A DNA stretch of 13,469 nt from Magnetococcales bacterium. Lineage in GTDB: Bacteria; Pseudomonadota; Magnetococcia; Magnetococcales; DC0425bin3. Within the stretch, counting starts at the first letter, position 1; every line of letters begins with the position of its first letter. Below the pieces are notes generated by a model. It was not told where the DNA came from. It worked only from the letters and a program-made list of their open reading frames with translations, and made no database searches. Location of the stretch: contig JADGCJ010000087.1 of assembly GCA_015229045.1 (NCBI GenBank), positions 1 through 13,469 on the forward strand, in the 5' to 3' direction. Of this stretch, positions 1 through 6,825 are shown piece by piece. The translations under genes were made by a program, and so were the position numbers.

Positions 1-41
1 AAGCCCTGACAAAGGCTTTCATATCCAGGCCTTTCTTGAGG
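1..41 (+). repeat. 3' part of the intergenic repeat element (truncated by window edge)
   Basis: The first ~40 bases align without gaps to the 3' part of the repeat copy at about 2512-2551. They share the AAGCCC start, the TTCATATC core and the TTTCTTGA end, with roughly three quarters of positions identical. The G-rich hairpin part of the element would lie left of the window. This copy is the most diverged of those seen. Confidence 0.55.
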
Positions 42-71
42 GGGTACCTGGGCAGTTACGGAAAATCAATC

Positions 72-392
72 ATGGCAGAGACGTTGTCAACACCTTCCTC
101 CCCGGTGACCGATCGGGAGGTGACCCTGATGGTCTGCATCAAGGAGCGCGTCTCCTACAACAGCCCCTCTTGCGGCCAACGGGGGAGCCAGACCCTGGCC
201 ACGGCACTTGACGAGGCCATTGCCCAACGTCATTGGCCCATCCAGGTGAAACGCATTCTCTGCTTTGGCCAGTGCGCCCAAGGCCCCAATGTACGCATCG
301 CTCCAGGTGGGGAGATATTTCGCCATGTCACCCTTGATGACCTGCCCAGAATTCTGAAAGCCGTCGAGGTGTTTGCCGGACTCTCCACCTAG
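72..392 (+). CDS. Thioredoxin-like [2Fe-2S] ferredoxin
   Basis: A small 106-residue protein with four cysteines at 22, 34, 64 and 68, giving C-x11-C-x29-C-x3-C. This is the ligand spacing of thioredoxin-like [2Fe-2S] ferredoxins (Shethna/NuoE type), which are soluble one-electron carriers. The second cysteine pair sits in the motif CFGQC followed by GPNV, also typical of the fold. The ATG at 72 is preferred over the upstream in-frame TTG at 36, because the TTG lies inside the tail of a repeat element and the extra 12 residues add no recognisable domain. The gene stands alone, and pckG 159 nt downstream has its own promoter-like sequence. The redox partner cannot be deduced. Confidence 0.85.
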   Translation: MAETLSTPSSPVTDREVTLMVCIKERVSYNSPSCGQRGSQTLATALDEAIAQRHWPIQVKRILCFGQCAQGPNVRIAPGGEIFRHVTLDDLPRILKAVEVFAGLST

Positions 393-442
393 AAATCCTC
401 CTGCCTGCCCCTGCGACACACCGCTTGCCAAAATTTTTACCG

Positions 443-470
443 TTGACACAAAAAAAATATCGGGATAACA
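443..470 (+). promoter_or_regulatory. Candidate sigma-70 promoter for pckG
   Basis: A perfect -35 hexamer TTGACA is at 443-448, followed by an A/T-rich spacer and a -10-like ATAACA at 465-470 (spacer 16). It would leave an 80-nt 5' untranslated leader before pckG. A second -10-like GATAAT at 514-519 could belong to another, weaker promoter. The -10 matches are imperfect, so the exact start point is uncertain. Confidence 0.4.
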
Positions 471-551
471 GTTAGAAGTTTGTGCCCGTATTTTGTGTCC
501 AGTAGAAAATAAGGATAATCTGATCCAACGATTCGTTCCAGGAAAGGTACC

Positions 552-2339
552 ATGATGACGAAAAACGCCAAACTGCTCGCCTGGGTTGAAGAAGTTCGGA
601 CCATGTGTCAACCGGACAATGTGGTCTGGTGCGATGGAACCAAGGCCGAATATGACCATATGATGAAACTGTTGGTGGATGCCGGCCTGGCCACCAAACT
701 TGATGAGAAAAAACGTCCCAACAGCTATGCGTTCCGTTCCGACCCTTCCGACGTGGCACGGGTTGAGGATCGTACCTACATTGCCAGCCGGAAAAAAGAG
801 GATGCCGGTCCGACCAACAATTGGATCGATCCAGAAGAGCTGAAAAAGACCATGCGTGGCCTTTACAACGGCTGCATGCGTGGTCGCACCATGTATGTCA
901 TTCCGTTCTCCATGGGTCCGGTGGGATCCCCCATCGCCAAGATTGGTGTCCAGATCACCGACAGCTCGTATGTGGTGGCCAACATGCACATCATGACCCG
1001 GGTCGGTACCAAGGTCATGAATGTTCTTGGCGACAACGGTGAGTTCATCCCTTGCCTGCACTCGGTTGGCAAGCCCCTCGCCAAAGGGGAGCAGGACAAC
1101 GGCAAATGGCCTTGCGCCCCCATCGAGAAAAAATATATTGCCCATTTCCCCGAAGAGCGCTTGATCTGGTCGTATGGCTCCGGCTACGGCGGCAACGCCC
1201 TGCTCGGCAAGAAGTGTTTGGCCCTGCGCATCGCCTCGGCCCAGGCCCGCGATGAGGGGTGGATGGCCGAGCATATGTTGATTTTGCGCCTGACCAATCC
1301 TGAAGGTCGGCGTTTTCACGTCGCTGCTGCCTTCCCGAGCGCCTGCGGCAAGACCAACCTGGCCATGTTGCAGCCGACGATCCAGGGCTGGAAGGTCGAG
1401 TGTATCGGCGACGATATCGCCTGGATGAAAATTCGTGGCGATGGCCGTCTGTACGCCATCAACCCTGAAGCGGGTTTCTTTGGGGTCGCTCCTGGCACCA
1501 GCCGCAACTCCAACCCCATGGCCATGGAGTCGATCCGCGCCAACGCCATCTTCACCAACTGCGTACTGACCGACGACAAGGATGTCTGGTGGGAAGGGAT
1601 GGAGACCGAGTGCAAACACGGTATCGACTGGAAAGGACGTGAGTGGACCCCGGCCTCCAAGGAGGTGGGTGCCCACGCCAATGCCCGTTTCACGGCTCCG
1701 GCCCACCAATGCCCGATTATCTGCTCCGACTGGGAGAATCCCGAAGGTGTGCCCATCGATATTTTCATCTTCGGTGGTCGTCGCACCCGGGTCATGCCCC
1801 TGGTCCATCAGGCATTGAGTTGGGATCATGGTGTGTTCATGGGGGCCACGGCGGCTTCCGAACCCACCGCCGCCGCTCTCGATGTCACCGCCTTGCGGCG
1901 CGACCCGATGGCCATGTTGCCCTTCTGCGGCTACAATGTCGGCGACTACTGGCAGCATTGGTTCAACATGGGTGACCGCCTTGGCGACAAGGCCCCGGCG
2001 ATCTTCTATATCAACTGGTTCCGGAAAAATGATGCCGGCAAGTGGCTCTGGCCCGGCTTTGGTGACAACGCCCGCGTCCTCAAGTGGATGTGCGAGCGGG
2101 TCGAGGGCAAAAAAGGTGCCGTGGAGACTCCGATCGGTCTCATGCCCAAGCCCGAAGATCTGGATATGACCGGACTCAACATATCCAAAGAGAATCTGGC
2201 CGAGCTGTTGAAGGTGGACGCGGCCGCATTCAAGTCCGAACTGACGGACCTGGATGGCTACATGGCCAAAGTGGGAGATCGTCTGCCCGAGCGGATGCGC
2301 AAGCAGGTCGCCGACTACAAAAAGCGCCTCGGCGCCTGA
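552..2339 (+). CDS. pckG: Phosphoenolpyruvate carboxykinase (GTP)
   Basis: Catalyses oxaloacetate + GTP to phosphoenolpyruvate + GDP + CO2 in the cytosol, at the gluconeogenesis/anaplerosis node. The 595 residues are the usual length of the GTP-dependent family. The kinase-1 P-loop FPSACGKTN is at 261-269, with the hyper-reactive family cysteine at 265 and the catalytic lysine at 267. The metal ligands fit Lys221, His241 (AEHM) and Asp288 in the kinase-2 motif GDDIAWM (286-292). The [13 protein letters not shown] block follows at 304-316. These positions are all offset by 23 from the well-studied vertebrate cytosolic enzyme, which argues for an intact active site. An AGGAAAGG ribosome site at 540-547 supports the ATG at 552; an adjacent ATG at 555 is an alternative. 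The gene appears monocistronic, with a promoter upstream and a strong terminator downstream. Confidence 0.98.
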   Translation: MMTKNAKLLAWVEEVRTMCQPDNVVWCDGTKAEYDHMMKLLVDAGLATKLDEKKRPNSYAFRSDPSDVARVEDRTYIASRKKEDAGPTNNWIDPEELKKTMRGLYNGCMRGRTMYVIPFSMGPVGSPIAKIGVQITDSSYVVANMHIMTRVGTKVMNVLGDNGEFIPCLHSVGKPLAKGEQDNGKWPCAPIEKKYIAHFPEERLIWSYGSGYGGNALLGKKCLALRIASAQARDEGWMAEHMLILRLTNPEGRRFHVAAAFPSACGKTNLAMLQPTIQGWKVECIGDDIAWMKIRGDGRLYAINPEAGFFGVAPGTSRNSNPMAMESIRANAIFTNCVLTDDKDVWWEGMETECKHGIDWKGREWTPASKEVGAHANARFTAPAHQCPIICSDWENPEGVPIDIFIFGGRRTRVMPLVHQALSWDHGVFMGATAASEPTAAALDVTALRRDPMAMLPFCGYNVGDYWQHWFNMGDRLGDKAPAIFYINWFRKNDAGKWLWPGFGDNARVLKWMCERVEGKKGAVETPIGLMPKPEDLDMTGLNISKENLAELLKVDAAAFKSELTDLDGYMAKVGDRLPERMRKQVADYKKRLGA

Positions 2340-2371
2340 GCGGGATCGGTTGCGATCCTTGAAATCTATGG

Positions 2372-2400
2372 GGGGGGCGATTGATCGCCCCCCTTTTTTT
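2372..2400 (+). terminator. Rho-independent terminator of pckG
   Basis: A G/C-rich stem has left arm GGGGGGCGAT (2372-2381) and right arm ATCGCCCCCC (2384-2393), and is followed directly by seven T at 2394-2400. It starts 32 nt after the pckG stop codon. This is a textbook intrinsic terminator on the plus strand. Confidence 0.92.
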
Positions 2401-2468
2401 GTTGGCGTTTTCTTGAACCGAACCCATTTCGAAATGTGTAGTTTTTTTAAACTATTGAAAGACTGGGA

Positions 2469-2555
2469 TGGTCCAGGAAGGGCTGTGCCCTTCCTGGTGG
2501 GGTTTGGGGCGAAGCCCCAATAAATTCCTTCATATCAAAGCTTTTCTTGATCACT
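2469..2555 (+). repeat. Intergenic repeat element, short plus-strand copy
   Basis: This copy begins at GGTCCAGG and contains two hairpins. The first has perfect 11-bp arms CCAGGAAGGGC (2473-2483) and GCCCTTCCTGG (2487-2497) around a TGT loop. The second is TTGGGGC-GAA-GCCCCAA (2504-2520). It is followed by AATAAA and the conserved TTCATATC/TTTCTTGATC tail. It lacks the upstream GGCTGGCGACCGGA block present in the copies at 2556-2654 and 13418. Confidence 0.85.
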
Positions 2556-2612
2556 CGGAAAAAATGTTGGCATGAAAGACTTTATTGGGGCTTCGCCCCA
2601 AACCCCACCAGG
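2493..2612. repeat. Perfect 32-bp inverted repeat formed by two opposed repeat copies
   Basis: Bases 2493-2524 and 2581-2612 are exact reverse complements over 32 nt, separated by 56 nt. The arms are the CCTGGTGGGG and GGGGCGAAGCCCC portions of the two opposed elements. A transcript from either side could fold into one long hairpin. It sits between two convergent genes, so a bidirectional transcription barrier is plausible. Confidence 0.85.
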
Positions 2613-2654
2613 ACTCCGTCCTGGACCTGTCCGGTCGCCAGCCTCCTGGACCCC
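2556..2654 (-). repeat. Intergenic repeat element, minus-strand copy
   Basis: Read on the minus strand from 2654, it begins GGGGTCCAGG and continues through GGCTGGCGACCGGACAGG, the hairpin CCAGGAC-GGA-GTCCTGG, the TTGGGGC/GCCCCAA hairpin, AATAAA and TCTTTCAT. Its first 52 bases are almost identical to the copy at 13418-13469. It is inverted relative to its neighbour at 2469-2555. Confidence 0.85.
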
Positions 2655-2686
2655 TTTCACCAGGCTGCATCCAGCTCGCTGGGAGA

Positions 2687-3763
2687 TTATAAACCCGACA
2701 CGGCCGGATAGTCGGTATAGCCAACCGGACCAGGCGAGTAAAACGTTGCCGGGTCAGGATCACTCAACGGCGCACCGGCGCGCAGACGAGCAGGCAGATC
2801 CGGGTTGGCGATGAAAGGCACGCCAAAGGCCACGGCATCGACTGCCCCTCTGGCGATGTCTGCGGAGGCCTCCTCGGCCGAATAGCCCATGTTGCCAATG
2901 AGTCTGCCGCGAAAATGGGCACGGATCGGGGTCATGACATCGCCGCTTTGTTGTTGGAGCAAATCCCCGCGAATGACATGAAGGTAAGCCAGATCGTAGT
3001 CATTGAATCGATTGGCCAACCAGGTGGCCAAACCTATGGGGTCGCTGTCGCGCATGGCGTTAAAGCTGCTGAGAGGCGAAATGCGTACCCCCACACGGCC
3101 GCTGCCCCACACCTGGATGACGGCCTCGACCACTTCCAACAATATCCTTGCACGGTTGGCCACAGAGCCACCATAACGACCGGAACGGCGTTGATTGGCA
3201 CCATCACGCAGAAACTGGTCCAGGAGGTAGCCATTGGCACCATGGACCTCCACTCCGTCAAAACCGGCTGATTTGGCGTGAACGGCCGCCTGTTTGAAAC
3301 CGGCAACAATCTGCGGCAGCTCGTCATCATCGAGTACACGAGGCACCACATATGCTTTTTTGCCCTCGGGTGTATGCACCGAATCGCCGGTAATGGCCAG
3401 GGGACTCGCTCCAACGGGTTGCTGCCCGCCGTTCAACAACGGATGACAGGCGCGTCCTCCATGCCAGAGTTGCAGAAAAATACGACCACCAGCGGCATGG
3501 ACTGCCCGGGTGGTCTGTTGCCAACCAGCCGTCTGGGATGCCGAATAGATGCCCGGTTCTCTCCAGAAAGCGGAGTTGCCCTCCATGACCATGGTCGCTT
3601 CGGCGATCAGCAGTCCTGCGCTGGCACGTTGGGCATAGTGTTCGGCCATCAGGGATCCCGGGTTGTGTCCCTCCTCGGCCCGACACCGGGTGAGAGGGGC
3701 CATGATGATACGATTGGGCAGAGTCAATGTTCCCAACGACAGCGGATCAAACAGGGTGGGCAT
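2687..3763 (-). CDS. Old Yellow Enzyme family FMN-dependent ene-reductase
   Basis: A 358-residue soluble flavoprotein of the classical OYE/NemA type, which uses NAD(P)H to reduce activated C=C bonds (enones, maleimides, sometimes nitrate esters). An N-terminal FDPLSLGTLTLPNRIIMAP strand region begins the TIM barrel. Thr25 (APLTRC) is the residue that tunes FMN, and Gln98 lies in LQLWHGGR. His174 and Asn177, in VEVHGANGYL, are the substrate-carbonyl ligands, and Tyr179 is the family's proton donor. SGRYGGSVANRAR at 194-206 is also a family signature. The length is normal and nothing is missing. It lies 76 nt downstream of the MoxR gene on the same strand and may share its transcript. The physiological substrate is unknown. 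Confidence 0.95.
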   Translation of the reverse strand: MPTLFDPLSLGTLTLPNRIIMAPLTRCRAEEGHNPGSLMAEHYAQRASAGLLIAEATMVMEGNSAFWREPGIYSASQTAGWQQTTRAVHAAGGRIFLQLWHGGRACHPLLNGGQQPVGASPLAITGDSVHTPEGKKAYVVPRVLDDDELPQIVAGFKQAAVHAKSAGFDGVEVHGANGYLLDQFLRDGANQRRSGRYGGSVANRARILLEVVEAVIQVWGSGRVGVRISPLSSFNAMRDSDPIGLATWLANRFNDYDLAYLHVIRGDLLQQQSGDVMTPIRAHFRGRLIGNMGYSAEEASADIARGAVDAVAFGVPFIANPDLPARLRAGAPLSDPDPATFYSPGPVGYTDYPAVSGL

Positions 3764-3788
3764 GGGTTTTCACCATTCGCAGGAGTGT

Positions 3789-3825
3789 TCTGGTCAAACC
3801 AGAGAGGGTGCCCGTGCGACGGGCA
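3789..3825 (-). other. Two tandem hairpins between moxR-like gene and ene-reductase
   Basis: Two perfect small inverted repeats lie in the 76-nt intercistronic gap. One is TCTGGT-CAA-ACCAGA at 3789-3803 and the other is TGCCCGT-GCG-ACGGGCA at 3809-3825. On the minus strand neither is followed by a T-run, so they do not look like a standard intrinsic terminator. They could be RNA processing or stability structures inside a two-gene transcript, or weak termination signals. Confidence 0.45.
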
Positions 3826-3839
3826 AGGGCTTATCGGTA

Positions 3840-4823
3840 TCAGGGCACCGCCACCCGCTTGAGCAGCTCCGTGACCAGATGATCGGGTGTGACCCCCTCG
3901 GCTTCGGCCTCGAAGGTGAGCAATACGCGATGGCGCAGGACATCCGCCGCCAGGGTCTGTATATCCTCGGGAGTGACATAGTCCCGACCCGCCAGCCAGG
4001 CGTGGGCACGGGCACAGCGGTCCAGGGCAATGGTCGCCCTGGGGCTGGCACCGAAACGGACCCAGCCCCGCAAATCGGCACCATAGGGAGCCGGGTCGCG
4101 GGTGGCCAGGACCAAGCGAACGAGATACTCCTCCAAGGTCGGCGCCAGATGCAGCTCCAAAACCTGCCGCCGGGCCGCGAACAGCATCTCCTGGCGCAAA
4201 ATAGGTCGCGAATCCTGCCCGGATCCCCCATCTTCTCTGGCCTCGGAGCGGGCCAGGGCGAGGATGCGGCGTTCGGTTGCCGGGTCCGGGTAATCGACCC
4301 GGACATACAGCAGAAAGCGATCCAGTTGAGCCTCTGGCAGGGGGTAGGTTCCCTCCTGCTCGATGGGGTTTTGTGTTGCCATGACCAGGAACAGGGGGGG
4401 AAGGGGATGTGTCACTGCGCCGACGGTAATCTGACGTTCGGCCATGGCTTCGAGCAGGGCGGACTGGACCTTGGCCGGAGCACGATTGATCTCGTCGGCC
4501 AGGATCAGGTTATGGAACAGCGGTCCGTGCTGGAAATGAAACGTTCCTTCCTGGGGACGGTAGATCTCCGTACCTGTCAGGTCGGCGGGCAGCAGGTCCG
4601 GCGTGAACTGAATGCGGTGGAAATCTCCTTCCATTCCGGCTGCCAGTTCTTTGATCGCCCGGGTTTTGGCCAGGCCCGGGGCACCTTCGACGAGCAGGTG
4701 GCCATCGGCCAGGAGGGCGACCAGCAGACGACGCAGCAACCCCTCCTGACCGATGATTCGTTCTCGCAGATGTGATTCAAGGCGGGCGAAGGCATGGGGT
4801 ATGTTTTCGGTCATGATGGCCAT
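3840..4823 (-). CDS. MoxR-family AAA+ ATPase
   Basis: A 327-residue cytosolic AAA+ ATPase of the MoxR group, chaperone-like machines that help assemble or activate partner complexes. Walker A GAPGLAKT is at 47-54, Walker B LILADE at 106-111, sensor-1 ATQNP at 149-153 and the QLDRF arginine at 169. The C-terminal lid with the RVRFGASPRA-like segment follows. The length matches the family. The start is uncertain: ATG at 4823 is taken here, with TTG at 4832 and ATG at 4814 as in-frame alternatives, and none has a good Shine-Dalgarno. Usual partners (DUF58 and von Willebrand A proteins) are absent on this strand within the window; the next gene is the ene-reductase. What it remodels is therefore unknown. 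Confidence 0.93.
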   Translation of the reverse strand: MAIMTENIPHAFARLESHLRERIIGQEGLLRRLLVALLADGHLLVEGAPGLAKTRAIKELAAGMEGDFHRIQFTPDLLPADLTGTEIYRPQEGTFHFQHGPLFHNLILADEINRAPAKVQSALLEAMAERQITVGAVTHPLPPLFLVMATQNPIEQEGTYPLPEAQLDRFLLYVRVDYPDPATERRILALARSEAREDGGSGQDSRPILRQEMLFAARRQVLELHLAPTLEEYLVRLVLATRDPAPYGADLRGWVRFGASPRATIALDRCARAHAWLAGRDYVTPEDIQTLAADVLRHRVLLTFEAEAEGVTPDHLVTELLKRVAVP

Positions 4824-5350
4824 TTTTGACAAGTTGTTTGCTGTTTTGGCAACACCCTGCCTGTGGATCTAAGAATGGTTGTCGAGAGTGTCAATCCCTT
4901 GAGCATCTTTTTTCGTCGGGATGTGCATTTCGCAGGCGTGTCAGCATTCACGTCGAGCAGAAGAAACGACATGTTCCGGAACAGATGCGGTTCGGGGGCA
5001 TTTTGCAGGCAACCTTCCCTCCTGCCAGGATGATGCTTCGGAGCAGCTGTCATGATGAAAGGGGCTTGATCGGATTCTGGTCTGGAAAGTGCATGGATAC
5101 GAGTGTCGTACCTGTCCCGGAAGATGGTGGTCCTTCGTTGGCCTGTCCCTCGGCAGTGATTGCGCTCGGTTTCCGTCCGCGAGACTGCAAAAGATCATGG
5201 TGACCAAGGCACAACGGGACCGCCACAAACCGGGACAAAGAAGTCTCCCGGCGCCGGGGATTTTTGTGTCCGACTCATCATGTCCGGTTGTCATGTCAAC
5301 ACGACTGGACATTGGCCCTGTTTGGCGGTGTCCACGCCGGTTGACGCGCC
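4824..5350. other. Gene-free gap between GGDEF gene and MoxR gene
   Basis: No convincing coding region is seen in these 527 bp. Open frames on both strands are short, lack ribosome sites and show no family resemblance. On the minus strand, downstream of the GGDEF gene, a weak hairpin CCGGGA/TCCCGG (about 5236-5257) is followed by TTTG and may act as its terminator. The left end holds the candidate MoxR promoter. No repeat copy, tRNA or recognised riboswitch was found. Confidence 0.55.
4866..4894 (-). promoter_or_regulatory. Candidate promoter for the MoxR gene
   Basis: On the minus strand a perfect TTGACA (-35) reads from 4894 to 4889, followed after a 17-nt spacer by TAGATC (4871-4866), which matches the -10 consensus at only three of six positions. 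It would put the transcript start about 40 nt before the ATG at 4823. The call rests mostly on the -35 match and location. Confidence 0.35.
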
Positions 5351-6271
5351 TTACTCGTCTGTCCAGGCGACGCGGTTGCGCCCCTCTTTTTTCGCTTCGG
5401 CGAGTCGTTCCCGTCCCATTTGATAGAGCATGTCGGCGGACGATCCTTCCCGGGGCACGGTGGTGGCTACGCCGACACTGACCGTCACATGGTCCGCCGT
5501 CGGTGACGACGTATGGGCGATGCCCAGGTCGGCGACCACCCGGCACACCTCCTGGCCAATGCGCCTGGCCCCCAGATGGTCGGTTTCGGGCAGGATCAGA
5601 CCAAACTCTCCCCCACCAAAGCGACCGGCCACATCGGCGGGACGGTGCAAAACCTTCTGCAGCATTTTGGCCATTGCCTTCAAGACCCGATCCCCCATGG
5701 AGAATCCATACTGATCGTTGAAGGCCTTGAAATGGTCCACATCGAGCAGAACCAGGGAGAGCATGGTTCCCCCGCGCACGGCGCGTTCCCACTCCTGGGC
5801 CATGACGGCATCAAGGCGTTGGCGGTTGCAAGCGCCGGTCAGGCCATCGAGGTGGACCAGTTTTTCCAGCATTTTACGTTGGCGCGCCACCTCCAGGAGG
5901 TTGGTCACCCGCTTGCGCACCAGGTCGACATGGAAAGGCCGTGCGACAAAGTCGGCGGCTCCCTGGTCCAGCCCGCGCTGGATCAGTTTCCGGTTCTCTT
6001 TCTCGGTGATCAACAAAACCGGGATGGCGTTGGTGCGATGGTCCCACTTGAGGCGCTCCAGGACGGCAAAGCCATCCATGTCTTCCAGGTCCAGGCCCAG
6101 CAGGACCAGATCCGGCTGTGGATCGACGACGATCCGCGTCAGAGACTGCTCGCCACTCTCGGCCAGGGCCACGATGCCATCATCCTTGAGCAGATCCGAC
6201 AACTCATGGCGGTTGGTCCGCTTGGCATCAACCACAAGGATCCACTGTTTTTCATCCTCTTCCATAGCCAT
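5351..6271 (-). CDS. Degenerate receiver-GGDEF protein, probable c-di-GMP binder
   Basis: A 306-residue protein with an N-terminal CheY-like receiver (about 9-125) and a C-terminal GGDEF domain (about 138-303), the layout of PleD/WspR-like diguanylate cyclases. Both halves have lost key residues. In the receiver, the phosphoacceptor Asp is Gly59 (LVLLGLDLEDMDGF), the second acidic residue is Ala16 (VVDA) and the switch Lys is Arg111 (RPF). In the GGDEF domain the signature reads GGGEF (219-223), replacing the metal-coordinating Asp/Glu. The other metal Asp (177, LDVDHF) and FKAFND remain. The inhibitory-site motif RPAD (210-213) lies exactly five residues before GGGEF, as in true I-sites. A c-di-GMP effector role is therefore more likely than a phosphorylation-activated cyclase. 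The ATG at 6271 follows GAAAGGG at good spacing; an in-frame TTG at 6301 is less likely. It is transcribed alone. Confidence 0.92.
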   Translation of the reverse strand: MAMEEDEKQWILVVDAKRTNRHELSDLLKDDGIVALAESGEQSLTRIVVDPQPDLVLLGLDLEDMDGFAVLERLKWDHRTNAIPVLLITEKENRKLIQRGLDQGAADFVARPFHVDLVRKRVTNLLEVARQRKMLEKLVHLDGLTGACNRQRLDAVMAQEWERAVRGGTMLSLVLLDVDHFKAFNDQYGFSMGDRVLKAMAKMLQKVLHRPADVAGRFGGGEFGLILPETDHLGARRIGQEVCRVVADLGIAHTSSPTADHVTVSVGVATTVPREGSSADMLYQMGRERLAEAKKEGRNRVAWTDE

Positions 6272-6825
6272 GCACACGACCCTTTCAAACGTGGTGAACA
6301 AGCCATTTCCGGTCTATGCCGTGGCGACCCCCGGAGCCGTCTCCGGGCGGCAATGTCGGACAGCCGTGAGGCAAAAAGTTCCCTCTGGTCCACTGTTCCA
6401 TCAACCCGGCATGCACTTCGTGACCTTCCATGATAGCCCAATATGCCAATTTCACCCAGATGAAATCTCGTGTTGTCGCAAAAGTCGCGCTGCGGCTCTC
6501 ATAAAATTCACCGGGCAGGGACCTGTCAAAAATGGGGTCCAGGGAGCTGGCCCCCTGGCAGGTCCAGGACGGAGTCCTGGTGGGGTTTGGGGCGAAGCCA
6601 CAATAAAATCTTTCATGTCACTCTTTTTCTCGATCACAAAAAGACAACGCGCCCTAAAGCAGGCGCGGTTTGGTCATGTTTTTCGCCAGGCTTGGGGAGG
6701 GAGCGGATCGGTTTTGCCAACGTCTGGCGCGAAAATTGCGTAATCGTAACACACATGGCTGACGCACAAAAAATCAAGGTTGACAGACGGATACAGGCCG
6801 GTCCCACCGGAGAAGAGTCACTTCC
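6272..6825. other. Divergent intergenic region with one repeat copy
   Basis: This 554-bp stretch lies between the divergent GGDEF and transketolase genes and must hold promoters for both. It contains one intergenic repeat copy (6534-6643). I see no gene in it. No promoter with both hexamers at proper spacing is evident for the plus-strand operon: a TTGACA at 6780-6785 has no -10 partner, and TTGCCA at 6714-6719 with GTAATC further on is weak. Confidence 0.6.
6534..6643 (+). repeat. Intergenic repeat element, plus-strand copy
   Basis: This copy starts GGGGTCCAGG. It contains a CCAGGG/CCCTGG hairpin in its variable first part, then the hairpin CCAGGAC-GGA-GTCCTGG, then TGGGGTTTGGGGCGAAGCC, CAATAAA, TCTTTCATGTCA and a CTTTTTCTCGATCAC tail. 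One base change (GCCAC instead of GCCCC) breaks the second hairpin. It lies upstream of the transketolase operon. Confidence 0.85.

Larger units (their letters stand above)
2340..2686. other. Convergent intergenic region with terminator and inverted repeat pair
   Basis: No gene is visible in this 347-bp stretch between the 3' ends of pckG and the ene-reductase. It holds the pckG terminator and two oppositely oriented copies of the intergenic repeat. Short open frames here read through the hairpins and show no domain or convincing start site. Confidence 0.75.

Noticed and set aside
87..1958. Long (623-codon) minus-strand open frame opposite the ferredoxin and pckG
   Set aside because: It lies opposite strongly conserved PEP carboxykinase codons, and its translation is low-complexity with no domain. 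It is a typical antisense shadow in GC-rich DNA.
2572..2814. Short open frames through the repeats (also 6470-6892), encoding WWGLGRSPNK-like peptides
   Set aside because: The peptides recur only because the repeat DNA recurs. The frames run in different registers and directions through hairpins and have no proper start sites.
4811..5203. Small open frames on both strands in the gap upstream of the MoxR gene
   Set aside because: They are unlike any known family and lack ribosome sites. The minus-strand frame (4811-5053) also overlaps the MoxR start. I treat the region as non-coding, with moderate certainty.
4941..5792. 283-codon minus-strand frame running through the GGDEF gene into the gap
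   Set aside because: Within the GGDEF gene it is an alternate-frame shadow rich in Arg and Gly. The part in the gap has no motif, ribosome site or plausible start.
6780..6785. TTGACA as -35 of a promoter for the transketolase operon
   Set aside because: No -10-like hexamer lies 15-19 nt downstream, and the ribosome site and start codon follow too closely.
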